Positions 42,847 through 55,680 of a stretch of DNA of 64,000 bases are shown here, in pieces. The position numbers and the translations under genes are program-made. The first letter of the stretch is position 1. Each line of letters opens with the position of its first letter. Source of the DNA: Kalmusia sp. IMI 367209 (lineage: Eukaryota; Ascomycota; Dothideomycetes; Pleosporales; Didymosphaeriaceae); NCBI GenBank assembly GCA_027946365.1, contig JAPEUQ010000013.1, positions 248,001 through 312,000 on the forward strand, read 5' to 3'. The notes below the pieces were generated by a model, which was given only the letters and a program-made list of their open reading frames with translations, was not told where the DNA came from and searched no databases.

Positions 42847-44713
42847 TCAACGGTATCTGGTACGCTGACGATCGATGGAGAATTCGTGCTCAGAGTAGCG
42901 ATCCTCCCAATCTCGAGGTCGACGTTCGCGAATTTCTTCACGCTCATACTCGATCTGGCGTATGCGGGATTTGCGTCGGCGTCGAATGTCGTCAGAAATC
43001 TCTACCAACTGGAGAACATCCTCCTATGCTTTGTGTTAGCCTGTATCCAAGTCATGCAAGGGTCCTACTCACGTATCGCAAATATTCCATAACATAATAA
43101 AAGTCATCTGTCTCCTCATAGTCGTATCCCATAGAATCGATGGCTTCTTTAATCACAAGATCTTTGGTAATCTCCGTCCACATATCCTTCGGTTTTGCTT
43201 TCACTGGAGCAGGCGCACCAAAATCGGTTGCAATCTCTTCATCACCACTGATGAATTTAGAGCGGCGCACGCCGTTGTAGCGTTGCCAAGTGATTTCTTG
43301 TGCTCCGCCACCAAGACCATCCATTCGGACACGGTTAGTCCCAGGCGGTACATCTACAATGGCCCAGTCTTTGGTCGCGCCATTGTACGCTTCTCCTGGG
43401 TATCCTCGCTCGAGAGCTTTTCGGTTGTAGTAATCGGCTTCCTGATCAAAGTCCGAGTCGATCGGGGCGGTGCGAGCGCGTCTTGGTGCACTGAGCGATC
43501 GTCTTCTCAGGCTAATGTCAGTTTCGCGGGTTGGTCGCTCGATGACCTCTCGCTCGAACGTGATGTCTTCCTCATAATCTCTACCAGGACCACGGCTCCT
43601 AAATACAAAATCAGTTTGTCATTAAGCAAAGTAAAGCAAAGCCATCACTTACTGATTTCGTCTTATCGAAATCTCCAGGCTTTCGTTTTGAGGAGGTGAT
43701 GGAGGGGGCGGCGGCGGGGTTGGTGATCGAGCTCGCTCGACTCCTATCAAGCTGTCAGACAACGCGATGAGGCTAGGGTCATGGGAACTTACCATGGTCA
43801 ATATGTCTGTGATGCGTGATGATCTCTTGGATGATGGGCGGTCGGATTTCCGGCTCTGGTGGCGGGGTGGAGGCGGGGAGGTGGTGGTGTGGGAGAACGC
43901 TCTTCTTTGCGTCGGATAATGATCTCGTCTTTGATCACTTCACGTTCACGCGGCGGTGGGGAAGGTTCCCGGCGACGTACAACGAATTCCTCTCGCTCTC
44001 TCGCAACCATTTCTCCGCGCACACGAGGAGGCGGCAAACTCCTCTCTCGACCTCTAATCACTAATGTGTCCTTGTGTTCATCGCGTCCAGTACGGCTATC
44101 CTCGCGATGCTCGTGGCGGAAAATGACATCGTCCCTCTCAACCTCGCGGCGCCGCGGCGGAGATCGCTCACGGAACTTGATCTCCTCGCGCTCAATGTCG
44201 ACTTCACGGGGCCTTGGGCGATCGCCACCGCCCCGGCGGAAGACAATATCCTCGCGCTCGATCTCGCGAGGCGGCGGAGGTCCTCTAGGCCTTGATTGGT
44301 CTCGGTGTCGGATGGTGATGTCGGTCTCTTCGCGTTCGACCTCTCTTGGGCGACGGCGCTCGCCCTCGCTCCGTCGGATACTGATGTCGTCCCGCTCAAC
44401 TTCCCCTCACGCTGGAAGGAGGACCGGGACGGCCACCGCGGACCACAAGTGTGTCTTCTTCGACCTCTCTACGGCCTCCACGTGAACGAGTGTCAAAGTC
44501 TTCTTCTCGTCGCTCTCGCACTACCAGCTGACCAGCATTGGAGCGTCGGTCGTAGTCATGGTGGAGGAAGTCGGGAACGCTACGACGGGGGTCTCCGCCG
44601 CGCCTGAGCTCCAGATCAAGTTCGTCGTAGCTGCGGTCACTGCGGCCGCCGTTGCGATAGAAATCGCGCTGGCGCTCTTCGTAGAGCTCGGCAGTGGGGT
44701 AGCGCCGCGACAT
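42847..44713 (-). CDS. DUF8035-like charged-repeat protein with two frame breaks
   Basis: Four exons (44713-43793, 43743-43653, 43598-43073, 43023-42847). Exon 1 carries many degenerate repeats of the type EVERDDIxxR or EIEREDIVFRR, rich in Arg, Glu and Pro. Exon 3 holds a more conserved region (TKDWAIVDVPPGTNRVRMDG, then DMWTEITKDLVIKEAIDSMG). Exon 4 is a charged helix. This resembles fungal proteins I know as DUF8035; the label was not searched. Exon 1 changes frame twice, each time by +1: at a G4 run (44403-44406) and at a C4 run (43863-43878, minus-strand sense). Ignoring one base in each gives a coherent 570-residue protein with all splice phases correct. Function unknown; an RNA- or chromatin-related role is only a guess from composition. 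Confidence 0.75.
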
Positions 44714-44793
44714 AGCGGGACAGTCAGCGAAGGACAGGACTCAAGATGGCGAACGTCGACTTGAGCGACCCGGATGATGGACTGGCTGGTGAT

Positions 44794-44830
44794 GGAAGAG
44801 AAGAGGAGAGGAGAGGAGAGGAGGAGAGGG
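44794..44830. repeat. GAGGA/GAGAG-type microsatellite
   Basis: A purine-only stretch built of repeated GGAGA units lies just upstream of the DUF8035-like gene start, probably in its 5' untranslated region or promoter. Confidence 0.8.
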
Positions 44831-45661
44831 CTACTAAGGCAAGGCTATTACGGCGCAGAGGTCAGGCAGGGCGCGGGCCTTGGAGGGGTTGGCCAGGTTG
44901 GGTAGCCGCAACCCACACTACGTCACTGCCTCGCAAGTTTCGTGAGGAAAGCTGCGTGATCAGCCGAGGCGTGCATGCCCGACCAGGACGCCGCCCGGAA
45001 GACAGACTACAAAAAGCAATGCGGCAAGGCCCCGGCGAGCCAGTTTCTACGCCTTACCAAGATGCAACCTGTCACTGCTAGTGTGCGGCGGTACTTCCAC
45101 GATGCGCTATGGACAAGCTCCGTAATTCGTGGAGGAGGCACAGATCCGACCTTTGCCGCAAACTTCTCTTCGAAGTGCCTTTGGGTTTCGAAGCCAGGCA
45201 CAGTATCAAACAATGGGAGCCTAATCTAGCTCTCCCGGTAACGAGGGGTCTCCTAAGTGCAAGCAAATCCGTGCTCAATGAGCGACGGATCGGCCGAGGC
45301 GTTACTTGTAGCTCTCCCGCCGTCTGTTGCGGAACGTGACTATCCCGTCCGAGCGTTCCAGCGATCCTCCCGTGCTCACCATTAACTCGGTTGCTGGGAC
45401 TGTTGTTCATCCCAAGAACTCAGTTGTAATGCGAACTGGACATCGCGATGCTTGACGTATGCCGTGTGCTCCAGTGTTCATGGGCATCGGAGCCCGCTAG
45501 TATTACCTGAATCACCCCTGCCACGCACACGCGCATGATGACGTTCGCTTGGGCTAAAGGCATGTGGAGTCACGGTTGACCCAATGCACCCCAGCCTGGT
45601 TTCTATCACGACCGGTTCGGAGGTGAACTGGGGGGTCGAATCACGATGGTTTCATTGGGTC

Positions 45662-45674
45662 TTTTTTTTTTTTT
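45662..45674. repeat. Poly-T tract (13 T)
   Basis: Homopolymer of 13 T in the intergenic region. No gene context. Confidence 0.85.
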
Positions 45675-46551
45675 GGTAAAAAACGTGGTACGAAGGTGTC
45701 GTTGCTTCTGTTTCCCCACCACTCGGGCCCATATACTTCCTGTTTTCTCTTGCTAAGTAGAATTAATATGTAGTAGTACGCATCAAGGTTGCAGGGTGTG
45801 ATCTGGATATCGATCGAGGATGCAAGTGGATCCCCGAGCACATGTACATCATTCCTACTTCGCGTCTTATCCAGGGTAGTTTGGTTGGAGAGAAGATAAT
45901 CGAGACATCCTGGTGTTAAAATTGCAAAAGGAAACCCGACGAAAATCTATATGCTTAATGCAAGGAGACAACACAGCAGATCCGTCTCCTGCTAATCGCG
46001 ATATAAACGCAACACTCAGCTGCAGGAGCATAAGCATGAGAGTCAGTAGTGAGCGGGATCATGGTAGTTTACGAATTCAAATGACGGCACTTTCCAGGGC
46101 TTATCGCATGGAACCACGCTGCAAGCGTTAACAATATATCACATTAGGGTCTCAGAAGGGCAAGAAAGCGGCACAATGACTCGACGCGCGTCAGGAGTTT
46201 GACGCATCAAGACCAGTGGAGGTCTCAGGGGACGAAAAGCCGATGCACTTGTGAAAGAATGCAGCTATTACGGAAGGAACTTATTGGCGACATCACATAC
46301 AAATGGGCAACACGTTTGCTTGAAAATGTGGATTGACTGTGACTAGTCACACTGTTTACTCATATCGAAAAGCAGAGCCATCTCATCTGAAATCATGAGC
46401 TCATAGAATTTCCAAACGCCGAAGACCGATAACCATGAGTCCATCCCATTCACAGAAACATGTCGCGATATCCAATGCGCCCTAACCGACAACCATGCAG
46501 CAGCCGGCGAAGAGTCGAGCAGACAGTCGGGACAGAAAGAAGATAAGACGC

Positions 46552-47143
<592 letters not shown>

Positions 47144-49027
47144 GTTGGAAGTGTATTAAGGTTGATGAAGTTGTGATGGGTTGATGGCGTGGAGCGCGGA
47201 ACGCGTGTAGCTGTGCCGGCGTGTATGCGGGTGTTGAGAATAGCAAAGTTGTGGAAGAAAAGAGCAAGAAAGAAAGGCGAAAGTTGCGGGCGGCAGCGGT
47301 ATTTAAAAGTTAAGCGGGGGGCGCTGGATCACAGCGTAGGCGGCAGGCGTGGCTAGCCGGATCAGGAAGCGGCGGCGAAGGGTCAAACAACTTCAGATCA
47401 GGCGGGAAAGCGCAGTCCTCGACGTGCTGGAAAGCAGCGCGTTGAATTTCCTGCCAGATTGTTTGCGGCACGGCCAGCGAGATTGATACTAAACGCCAGG
47501 CCGCTTAGTCATGCCCCGCGAACACCAAATCGTCTCACCTCCACCATCCCCATCGTCAACCCGAATACGCTGCCAGCCTTCGTTTTGGTGCTGCAGCGCC
47601 TCGAATAATGTTTTCAACGCTGATATGAACTCCTATGCGCAACTTCAGATCCCAAAAATTGTTTTCGGTGGAGTAAGAGGCGTACATAGCCAACCGCTAC
47701 GCGTTTCACGTACGACTTCGACGCGTCGCTGTTCCGCAGATGCCCACCCATCTCATGAACACATGACAATACTCAAGTCAGACTTACTAGACGTTACCTG
47801 TCACGTAAATCTACGGGTCTCAGTTACATACTCAATTTACAGAAGCAATTTGCACCAATTTCTTTCACCATCTTCATGGTCAACATGATACCTACAGAGA
47901 ACACCTACGCTTCAAGCAGGATAGGCAAACCTCTCGTGTCTGATCGCGCATTATCTGTCTATATGTGACTCACTCGGTTTGCATTAATCATTTCCAAAGA
48001 GCTGTTACCTCACAGTGAGACAAGTGTGGTACCAGCTTTGGGCCAACGAGACCCTCCAATGTCGGTATGTTGATGGTGATATTTACTAACTTTTTATCGA
48101 GCAATATCCATATGTATATTTCTTCAGATGTCAAGGAGATTCTCAGAGAATCAAAATAGGAGCTCATGCTTGCAACCCACGAAACAACTCTAGATCGATC
48201 GTCAGTCCGACGCAAAGTGCTGCACCTCTTCCGTACCGATACGTACCCAAGGCTTCCGGAACTGTTTTCAGTAGACTAAAGCATCGGGATTCTACTACTA
48301 TTGGTTTGTTTTGGATGGCAAAAGAAAACTAAAAATTGCCACTACCGGGTGATGAACACGCTGGAGAAGCACTTCCTGTGATCCCACCAATATAACCCGA
48401 GATCTGGATGACTCCGGACCACAATGAGTCACACATTCGTACTCCGCATACTAGGCGCCCTGCAATGTCACGCGACTGAGAGTAAAGCCAGGACAGATGA
48501 GGGGCAAAGGATAGGCTTTAGTGGCTGAAGAGTAGCGACGCAGCTGCCAGAAAAGGAACAGAGCAGATGGACGATTCGAAGATAGGTTTTAATGGTCTCG
48601 GACGTTGCCAAGGACTTGTTCATGTATCTAGTTAGTTACGCGTAGTACCGTACGACAGACAGTATTATCGAAGAACAACTGAAGGCATCCAAGTATCCAA
48701 ATCTTTAGATTGCTTTTGCCATCGCTCTCTCAGCAAACTTACAAAGCAGCCGAAAACAGGTACGCTGGGTCAACGAAAGCTAGGAGGCGCAAGATTTATT
48801 AACACATGTATAAAAATGATCGGCAGCTACCCATAAACACCAAGCACTTGAAGCCGATCCACAAAACGCCTCCAAACTGCATGTCTCCTTTAAGGAGCTT
48901 GACTATTGCCACGCAGAAAGCAATGCTGTCAACCATCCTCATGATCTTTACAATCCATAATGACCCGTCGTCGCCGTACTACTCTACTCGGAGCCGTGCA
49001 GCAAACCACTCACCCCACATTCTGCAC
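47144..49027. other. Long intergenic region, no gene seen
   Basis: About 1.9 kb between the histone H4 start and the clathrin light chain stop. The H4 promoter should lie at 47144-47500. The 47511-47888 plus frame has no domain. Nothing else is recognised. Confidence 0.5.
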
Positions 49028-49952
49028 CTAGTAGCCAGTCGCCCCCGGAGCCTTCTCATCTTTCCGCAAGCTGAGGAGGATCTCCCGGAACCGTTGTTTC
49101 TCGCTGCCAGATGCACCGCCCTTCACACCCTTGCCGCTCAGATCCACCAATTTCGCGATGCGCTCCCAGCTCGTTCCGCCGGCCGTTGTATCATCACGGT
49201 TTGCAAGGAACTCTTCGGCTTCCTTCCGCGTCTTGGCCACCTCCTTATCCTTCTTGTTGTTGTAGTTCTCGTAGAAGTCGTCAATGTTCTCCCGTGCCTC
49301 TTGGATGGTCTTATTCTTGCGCTCGGCGGACACCTCGTCGCGGTGCTGGATCTGCAGGTCGCGGCGCTCACGCCATTCGCGAATGACTTCGGGCTCGGGT
49401 GAATCTGACCGCACGGGGGTGAAGGATGGTTGTGGCTGGCCGGGGAGGAAGGGAAGGGTGGAGCCTGTGATGGTACCGCCAGGCGCCATATGCTGTGTTG
49501 TTTAGATCATTGTAGAGAGAGTAGATCAGTCGTTAGGCTGAACGCATGATGATATTCACCGCATTCTTCGCGACTCCAAAGGAAATGCATGAATCTTACC
49601 TCGTTAGACGTGTCAATTGCTGGGAAAGAGCTCTCAAATCCCAACATCTCTTCGTTGCCCTGATTCGCCTGATAGGAAGTGTCTCCGCCTAGCAGGTCAT
49701 CATCGCCATCCTCGACTGTGGCCAGTTTGTCATTTCCGGTAGCGAACTCGTTCGCGGCGTCGCCGAGTAGTGCGCGCTCAGTGGCCTCGAGGTCGAAGTC
49801 GCCAGCGCCATCAGTCCCCACAAGATCGATGTTGCCGTCGCCGCGCGCCTCGGTGTGGCCTAAGATTGTTCAGCAAGCTATAGCTAGATCCGGGGTTAAG
49901 TAGCTGTCTTACCAGCATCGAACTCGTCGAGGGAGGGAAACCTGTCTGCCAT
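49028..49952 (-). CDS. CLC1: Clathrin light chain
   Basis: It binds clathrin heavy-chain hubs and regulates coat assembly at the plasma membrane and trans-Golgi. Three exons (49952-49913, 49859-49600, 49492-49028) give 254 residues. The acidic N-terminus (MADRFPSLDEFDAG, then GAGDFDLEATERALLGD) precedes a conserved light-chain segment (EMLGFESSFPAID). The central heavy-chain-binding helix carries VIREWRERRDLQIQHRDEVS, then the coiled coil ENIDDFYENYNNKKDKEVAKT. The C-terminal WERIAKLVDLSGK and RFREILLSLRKDEKAPGA are typical. Intron positions are phase-consistent. Confidence 0.95.
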
Positions 49953-50336
49953 TGTGTGTGACAATATGCGAGTAACAGTGGGTAAGAAGAAGATAGAGGG
50001 GTAGGTGTTTGGTCTATTACGAAGTGTGGATCTGTTTGCCGTGGAGAAATAGATGGTTGTTACCGCTCCTGGGGATAAACGGCGCTAGTGCGGAGGAGCG
50101 TTTGTCCGAAGCCGAAGAGCTTCTTTCCTCACTCTGTAGGAACACAACTTCACATAAACCATCACATTCCTGCAGCAACGCGGTGTGCGCTCATCTCAGT
50201 CGCTGGCGCACTCTACGAGCTCTCGGGTCTTAGTCTACATAGTGCGCGCTTCGGATTACGTAGTTATCTCGCCAGGGGAGTAGGTGTTGGGGCTACGCAT
50301 TCAGCTTTTGACAGCCTCAACGCGTGACTCGACAGC
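49953..50336. other. Shared divergent promoter region
   Basis: 384 bp between the starts of clathrin light chain (minus) and the CID protein (plus). No gene seen. Confidence 0.5.
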
Positions 50337-51863
50337 ATGGCTTTTACCGAGGATAGCTTAAAGGCGAAGCTTTCATCGCTCAACGAGACTCAGGATTCCA
50401 TCTCGTCAGTTGGCCAGTGGATCTTGTTCCACAGGTACTACTTCCCTTGGCCTCATCGTCAACTATGCGCCAATGATCTTGAAGGTATCGAATCGCAGAG
50501 TTCGATTTGATACATACTCAAGGCCATGTTTAGATGCTTTAAATTGATGCTAATCGTAATTGCGTAGACGACATGCCGAAAAGATCGCTCATCTTTGGTC
50601 GCAAAGAGTTAAGGACTCAACACCAAACAAGAAACTGACCCTCGTCTATCTTGCAAATGGTGCGTTTTCAGTATGAGCACTATGCCTTCGCTGCTAATCT
50701 AGGAACAGAGATTATCCAACAATCCAAAATTCGCAAAAAGGATGAGTTCCTTAAGGCTTTTGACCCCATCATCGCTGGAGGTACTACTTCAGCCTACAAA
50801 GGCTCACCACCAGAGATACAATCTAAAATTAGACGAGTCGTCGACGTCTGGAAGCAGCGCCAGATCTTCAGACCGCAGATCCAGGATGAAATCGAACGTT
50901 CTCTTGAAGGTATGCTCACTGCAGTCTCGTAAGCGCTTTATTGTCACATTGACCATGATAGACATTGATCGTTCGCGCTCGAGTCGGAAGCCTCTAGGCC
51001 AACTCGGCGGATCCCTCTTCTCCGGCTCCTCCATTCCTCCTGAGCTCAAGCCCGTCGAGCCTCTCGCAACCGCCCTTCAGAAAGCTGATCTCGCCGCCAA
51101 ACCAGCCGTTGTATCCGCAAACCAAGATTACGAGAAGCTTACGGACCCGAATACCACCAGACCTTCGCCTCCTATGCACGCAGCCGCTCTCGCTAGCCTC
51201 GTGAAGAAACTCGCAGTGGCCGAGAACGCCGTAGCAGATAGCATCAAAGCCCGCCAGGCACTTGTGTCCGGGTTAGAAAAGCTGCTAGAGACGAACCGCA
51301 CAAAGCTAGACGAAGAACAGGCTCACATCGCCGACCTAAACACGCGTAAGGCCGCCATTGAGGATCGTAAGAGCTTGGTAGAAACCGCGATTCTTCAGGG
51401 CCTATCTGCCGCAGAGACAAACAAGATATCCGCCGCACCACTTCCCAGCGTCGCCCAAACATCTCACGAACGACCCGATGTCGAGGCACTCACCCCACCA
51501 CCCGTAGAATCCTTCACGCCCGTTGGATCTCCAACCTTGCGGCCGGATATACCTGATGTGCCCGATGATGTCTTCCGAGAGCCGCCGGCTAATCCCTTGA
51601 CGCCAATAGCAGTCAGCCCGCGTCCAGGTGCATCTGCCAGTTCGGCGCCTGCTACAGTTATTGGCGCGCCTAATGCTATTCCTGGTGCGGATTTACTGCA
51701 TAGCTTGGCGCATGCGAGACCCGCTGATGAGAACGGGGTGTATGGCCAGAGAACATACAAGAAAAGGAAGATGAGTCAGAATGCAGCTCAGGATGAGTTT
51801 GCGGCTTTTGAGGGGGATACGGCGATGAATGGGATTGACTCAACCTTGGGTGATCTGATCTGA
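50337..51863 (+). CDS. RTT103: CID-domain RNA polymerase II CTD-binding protein (RTT103/RPRD-like)
   Basis: Such proteins bind Ser2-phosphorylated CTD of RNA polymerase II and assist transcription termination. Four exons (50337-50434, 50568-50659, 50709-50909, 50962-51863) give 430 residues. The N-terminal CID covers about residues 1-130: SLKAKLSSLNETQDSISSVGQWILFHR, broken by an intron, then AHLWSQRVKDSTPNKKLTLVYLAN, EIIQQSKIRKKDEFLKAF and VVDVWKQRQIF. A coiled coil follows (about 215-275). The Pro-rich tail ends with a basic cluster, RTYKKRKMSQ. The acceptor of exon 3 is chosen at AACAG (50708) because it restores YLANEIIQQSK. Symbol by resemblance. Confidence 0.9.
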
Positions 51864-52168
51864 GCCCTACGTCTGGTTCAGCTTCAGAGTAAGATGCTAG
51901 CGGATCGGAGTTGCGAAATGCAGGGGCAACCAAGCTTATGGAAATTACGATGCTATGGGAGGATTTTGTATTCCTATTCTGCCCGAGATCATATGTATTT
52001 TGAAGCGTATGTCATACTCAACTGACCGTCTCCGTCATTCATAGATACCATTAGCAATCCTGTTGTACATGCACACCCGTTCTGCCACGAATGCGCTTGT
52101 ATGCTGCATAAACAGATCGAAACTCGCCTAACGACTCCAAAGAGTGTTTTTTCACAGAGGGATTCATC
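51864..52168. other. Gap between convergent 3' ends
   Basis: About 305 bp of 3' flank between the CID gene and CDC37. Nothing recognised. Confidence 0.5.
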
Positions 52169-53714
52169 TTATGACTGACCAGGCATCTTGTGCGACCTCT
52201 CGATCTCCTCCATGACTTTCTTTCCTTCGTCCGTCGTGGCATCAACAACGCCTTCCTCCAAGCTCAACATACCGCCATCACCTAGCTTGCCTACAACTTC
52301 CTCTGCCTCGTCGACACTCATCTTAGCTAGGACCTTATTCACCTCATCGAGCTTCCCGCTCTCGAGGGCGCGCTGCAGCCCTGGAGGAAACGACTCAAAG
52401 ATCTGACGCGACGCTATCTCGATCGCGCGTGCCTCTTCCTCTGTCGATGTAGGCTCCTTCGGTGGTACTTGGATATTGATAGTAGTATTCGGGTCCACGG
52501 CGTGTAGCTGGATCTGTTCCACACCCTCGCCCGACGCATTCTCCTCGCGCTCTTTCCTAATTTCAGCCGCGCGGTCGTGGATACGGCGGTACGTTGAGTC
52601 GACGTCGTCGTTGAAGAGCTTGTTCGCTTGATGGTCCTTGGTCTGCACGCGCTTGAAGAAGAGCGCTACGCCATCTCTACCGCCTAATTGCCTGCAGTAC
52701 TGTAACAATAGGCCCTGATGCACGCACTGTTTCGCATGTTTAGGCTTGCCGTCGAGCTCCGAGTTGAATGCTTCTACTAGAAGGCCATCTGTCTCTTTCT
52801 CTTTTAGTATCTCCGGGTGTGCAGATATAAAGCTGAGGCAGGCACTCCAATCGCCGCGCTTTATCTTCGCAAATTCCTTTGCGAGCGGGGAGGCTTCTAT
52901 GTCGTCGTCATTATCATTGATAGCAGTACCTTCCTCGACGTCGGCGTCGGCGCCGGAGGACTGGCCTGTGTCAGTGCGATGGGGGTCAGGTCGTTTCGGC
53001 GGATTAAGCAGCTCCACCGAGGACTCCTGCTTTTTCGATACCACAGAAGAAGAAGCCTGTTCCTGTTTAACATTTGAGTAATTGAAGCCGTCGTGGATAT
53101 CGTCGCTCGTGATATGCCTCTTTTCCTCCGCCTCCAGCTCTGCCAGCTTAGCTAGCAACTCCTTCTGCAACCCCACCACGCGCGCCTTGTGCTCATCCAG
53201 CCCCGCGATAAATGCACTCAACCGATTGTCCTCCACCTTCTTCTCGTCCATCTCCTTCTTCACCTGATCCACCAGACTGGCCATCATCTGTGGATATGTC
53301 GGCTTGTCCTTGATATGCTCGTGCACTCCCTCGGGAGGTGGCGGCGGCCTATCTTCTCCACTCGCCATCATGCCCTCCATCAAGCTTTGGAAAACCAGCT
53401 GATCTGTGTTGCCCTCGCCATCCTTGTCCTTGTGCGATTTGAGTGCAGTAAGCAGGCGCTCGATGCGCTCGGTGAGGCCATCGTTGATGATGCGCTCATA
53501 TTTGAGGGTTTTGATTTGGTGCCTGCGGCGGTCACGCTCTTGGTGGATTTGGGCTTGTTTGGCGCGTATGAAAGATTTCTTATCGACGTTAGGGTGCACT
53601 TCTATGTCGCTGTCGTCGGAGAGCTCGAGGGCGTCCTGCGCATGTACGTCAGTCTGTCTATTGGGCTTTGTAGATTGCGGGAAGGCTCACCCACTTGCTG
53701 TAATTGATCACCAT
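52169..53714 (-). CDS. CDC37: Hsp90 co-chaperone Cdc37
   Basis: It loads protein kinases onto Hsp90. Two exons: 53714-53691 (24 nt, MVINYSKW) and 53635-52169, giving 496 residues. The N-terminal signature VINYSKWDALELSDDSDIEV includes the conserved serine that CK2 phosphorylates in this family (within LELSDDSD). HPNVDKKSFIRAKQAQIHQER follows. The central Hsp90-binding domain includes AKEFAKIKRGDWSACLSFI and HPEILKEKETDGLLVEAF, then QCVHQGLLLQYCRQLG. The C-terminal domain ends MPGQS. The tiny first exon is required for the invariant N-terminus. Confidence 0.96.
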
Positions 53715-54290
53715 GGTGGAAAAGACAGCAGTGTTGAGTATTTGCGAGGTGTTGTGCTCAGGTGAAACTCTCTGATTTGCTTGCGGTCAGTACGCGCGGG
53801 GCAGCTGCAGCTTGGAGTGGGCTGTGAGCTTGGGCCTCGAGGGAGAACATTCGAGCATCTCAACCTACAACACACTGATTCACATCGCTTGCACTATGCC
53901 GATAAGGCGCTGCCACTTATTGCCTGCTGCCTTATGGAGCAATTTGCCATGCCGCTATTTGGATTTTCGGTCCAGGGAGATTTTCTCAGACGCCGCTTTC
54001 CATACACAGCACCCGCATCCCACCATCGAATACAACATACAGCTTAAGCTTCACCACGACTAGTACTCACAGTAATTGTACCGCCACATTCTGTGGTGCT
54101 GGGCAAAATCCGGCATATGGCATCCGATCTGCACTCAGCCTTATTCCACAATGGCGGCACACCCCGCTCGTGGGGATGCGGGGCCATGGAGCCTCATAAG
54201 TATGCAGATACCTGCTCGACTTCAGAAACGCAGTCTTGACTTCGTCTCTACATCACCTAATTTTGCCTAAATCTTAGTACAAGATCCGAG
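53715..54290. other. Divergent intergenic region
   Basis: About 575 bp between the CDC37 start and the GFA gene start; it should contain both promoters. No gene recognised. Confidence 0.5.
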
Positions 54291-54707
54291 ATGAACGGCT
54301 CCTGTGCTTGCGGCTCGGTCAAGTTCGTCACATCATCCGAGAAGCCTCTCAACCTCTACCACTGCCACTGCATCGACTGCCGAAGACAGTCTGCTTCAGC
54401 ATTCGGGACCTCCGCCATCTTCCCCTTCTTCAGAGTTGACGACGATCCGAATGTCTCTTACTTCTCCCGTGTGTGTGATAGCGGACGGAAACAAAAGTGC
54501 TACTTTTGCAACAAGTGCGGCAGTCGGATCCTACACGCGCATGTCGTTGACGGCGGAGACCCACAAGTCGTTGCCGTGAAGGGAGGTCTGTTAGAAGGGC
54601 TAGATTGGAAGAACGCGAAACACATCTTCACCAGAAGTGCGGTTGTGCCAATCCCTGAAGGCGTCGAATCCTGGGTAGCGGAACCGGATTTTGGGAAGGC
54701 TAAGTGA
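54291..54707 (+). CDS. GFA/CENP-V domain zinc protein
   Basis: A single exon of 138 residues covering one complete glutathione-dependent formaldehyde-activating (GFA, Mss4-like fold) domain. Zinc-binding cysteines are visible in GSCACGSVKF (residues 3-12), YHCHCIDCRRQSASAFG (about 25-41) and YFCNKCGSRI (about 75-84). The C-terminal half contains VVAVKGGLLEG and KHIFTRSAVVPIPEG. Fungal genomes carry many members; few have known functions, and glutathione adduct formation is shown only for bacterial Gfa. Confidence 0.9.
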   Translation: MNGSCACGSVKFVTSSEKPLNLYHCHCIDCRRQSASAFGTSAIFPFFRVDDDPNVSYFSRVCDSGRKQKCYFCNKCGSRILHAHVVDGGDPQVVAVKGGLLEGLDWKNAKHIFTRSAVVPIPEGVESWVAEPDFGKAK

Positions 54708-55680
54708 GCTTGAATCATCAACCTTGAGGTATGAATGTTCGTCGGTACGAGTTATGAACCTAGCCCATTCTTACGTGTACAGGTTTTGGAGTCTTGGAGT
54801 CCTCAATCCAATATTGTCAATGGTGTCAAGGTCCTGAAGACAGTCCAAACTGTCGTTCGACTCGGGACGGATCTCCCTGCCGTGACACCGGCCCCAGCTA
54901 TCATTGCTGCCATTATCACTTTTCAGCCCAAAATATGACGTCCTCACCTCTGCATTCACAGAAGGCGCAGTAGGAATGCATACGCAGCAATCAATTTTAC
55001 CCCACGACATGCGAAGCGAAGGGCGTCAACCCGGAAAGACGCACCGCCATATATGAAACACACGTGCCGTTTAACGTTCCGAGACGCCCAACCACGAAAT
55101 CTCCACCAATTAGACAAATATTAAGCTTTTTCGGTCCACTCAATGCAGTCCTGTTTTTAAAAACAACAACCCATTGCCGCCGGCAATCCATTCTGCAATC
55201 TGTGGCAACCTCGCTTGCGCTTTCCTCACTCTGCCTTTACCTTCGTGACCACTTGCAGCAGGCACCCAACCTTGAAATCCGCCAACCATGAGCTTGCCCT
55301 CTCCCATGGCAAGTTTTTGAATCGCCAAGTTGTCATGTTTTCGCCGAAGGAAGGGTTTAGTGGTCACAGACCCGCACGTTTATGTTGTAGCGCGTTTCGT
55401 TTAATCTATACACCATCCTTCATGATCGCCGTCATTACGTCCTGATCAGACATTCCAAACAATTTAGTACCTTGGCTCACATAGCGCTGTATGCTCCTCC
55501 CCTTCACTTAATGTCGGGGAGGTTGTGTGTTAATATAAAAGACGGCTCTCTTTTCTCCATAGTTCTCTCATCCCAGGTCAAGCACCGGCATATTCATTCT
55601 TTTATACCTTCCTCGTTCCAACTTCTACATTCGCTTCTCAGATTAAACGCAGGATCGTCGTTCTTTCAAATTCATTTACA
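54708..55680. other. Intergenic region upstream of the LPMO gene
   Basis: About 970 bp. No gene seen. The last about 250 bp look like a promoter with a TATA box. Confidence 0.5.
55534..55540 (+). promoter_or_regulatory. Probable TATA box of the LPMO gene
   Basis: TATAAAA lies 141 bp upstream of the ATG of the secreted monooxygenase, followed by a pyrimidine-rich leader, a usual arrangement for strongly induced secreted enzymes in fungi. Confidence 0.5.

Larger units (their letters stand above)
44714..46551. other. Long intergenic region with simple repeats, no gene seen
   Basis: About 1.8 kb between the DUF8035-like gene start and the histone H4 stop. It contains a GAGGA microsatellite and a T13 run. 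Open frames such as 45078-45410 minus are domain-free. Confidence 0.5.

Noticed and set aside
44355..44400. A 46-nt intron as explanation for the first frame change in the DUF8035-like gene
   Set aside because: Length and phase would fit, but the putative intron itself encodes the repeat consensus and has a weak GAG acceptor; a single extra base in the G4 run is simpler.
43859..44485. 208-codon plus frame full of Arg/Ser
   Set aside because: Complement of the repetitive DUF8035-like exon; the repeats create long open frames on the opposite strand.
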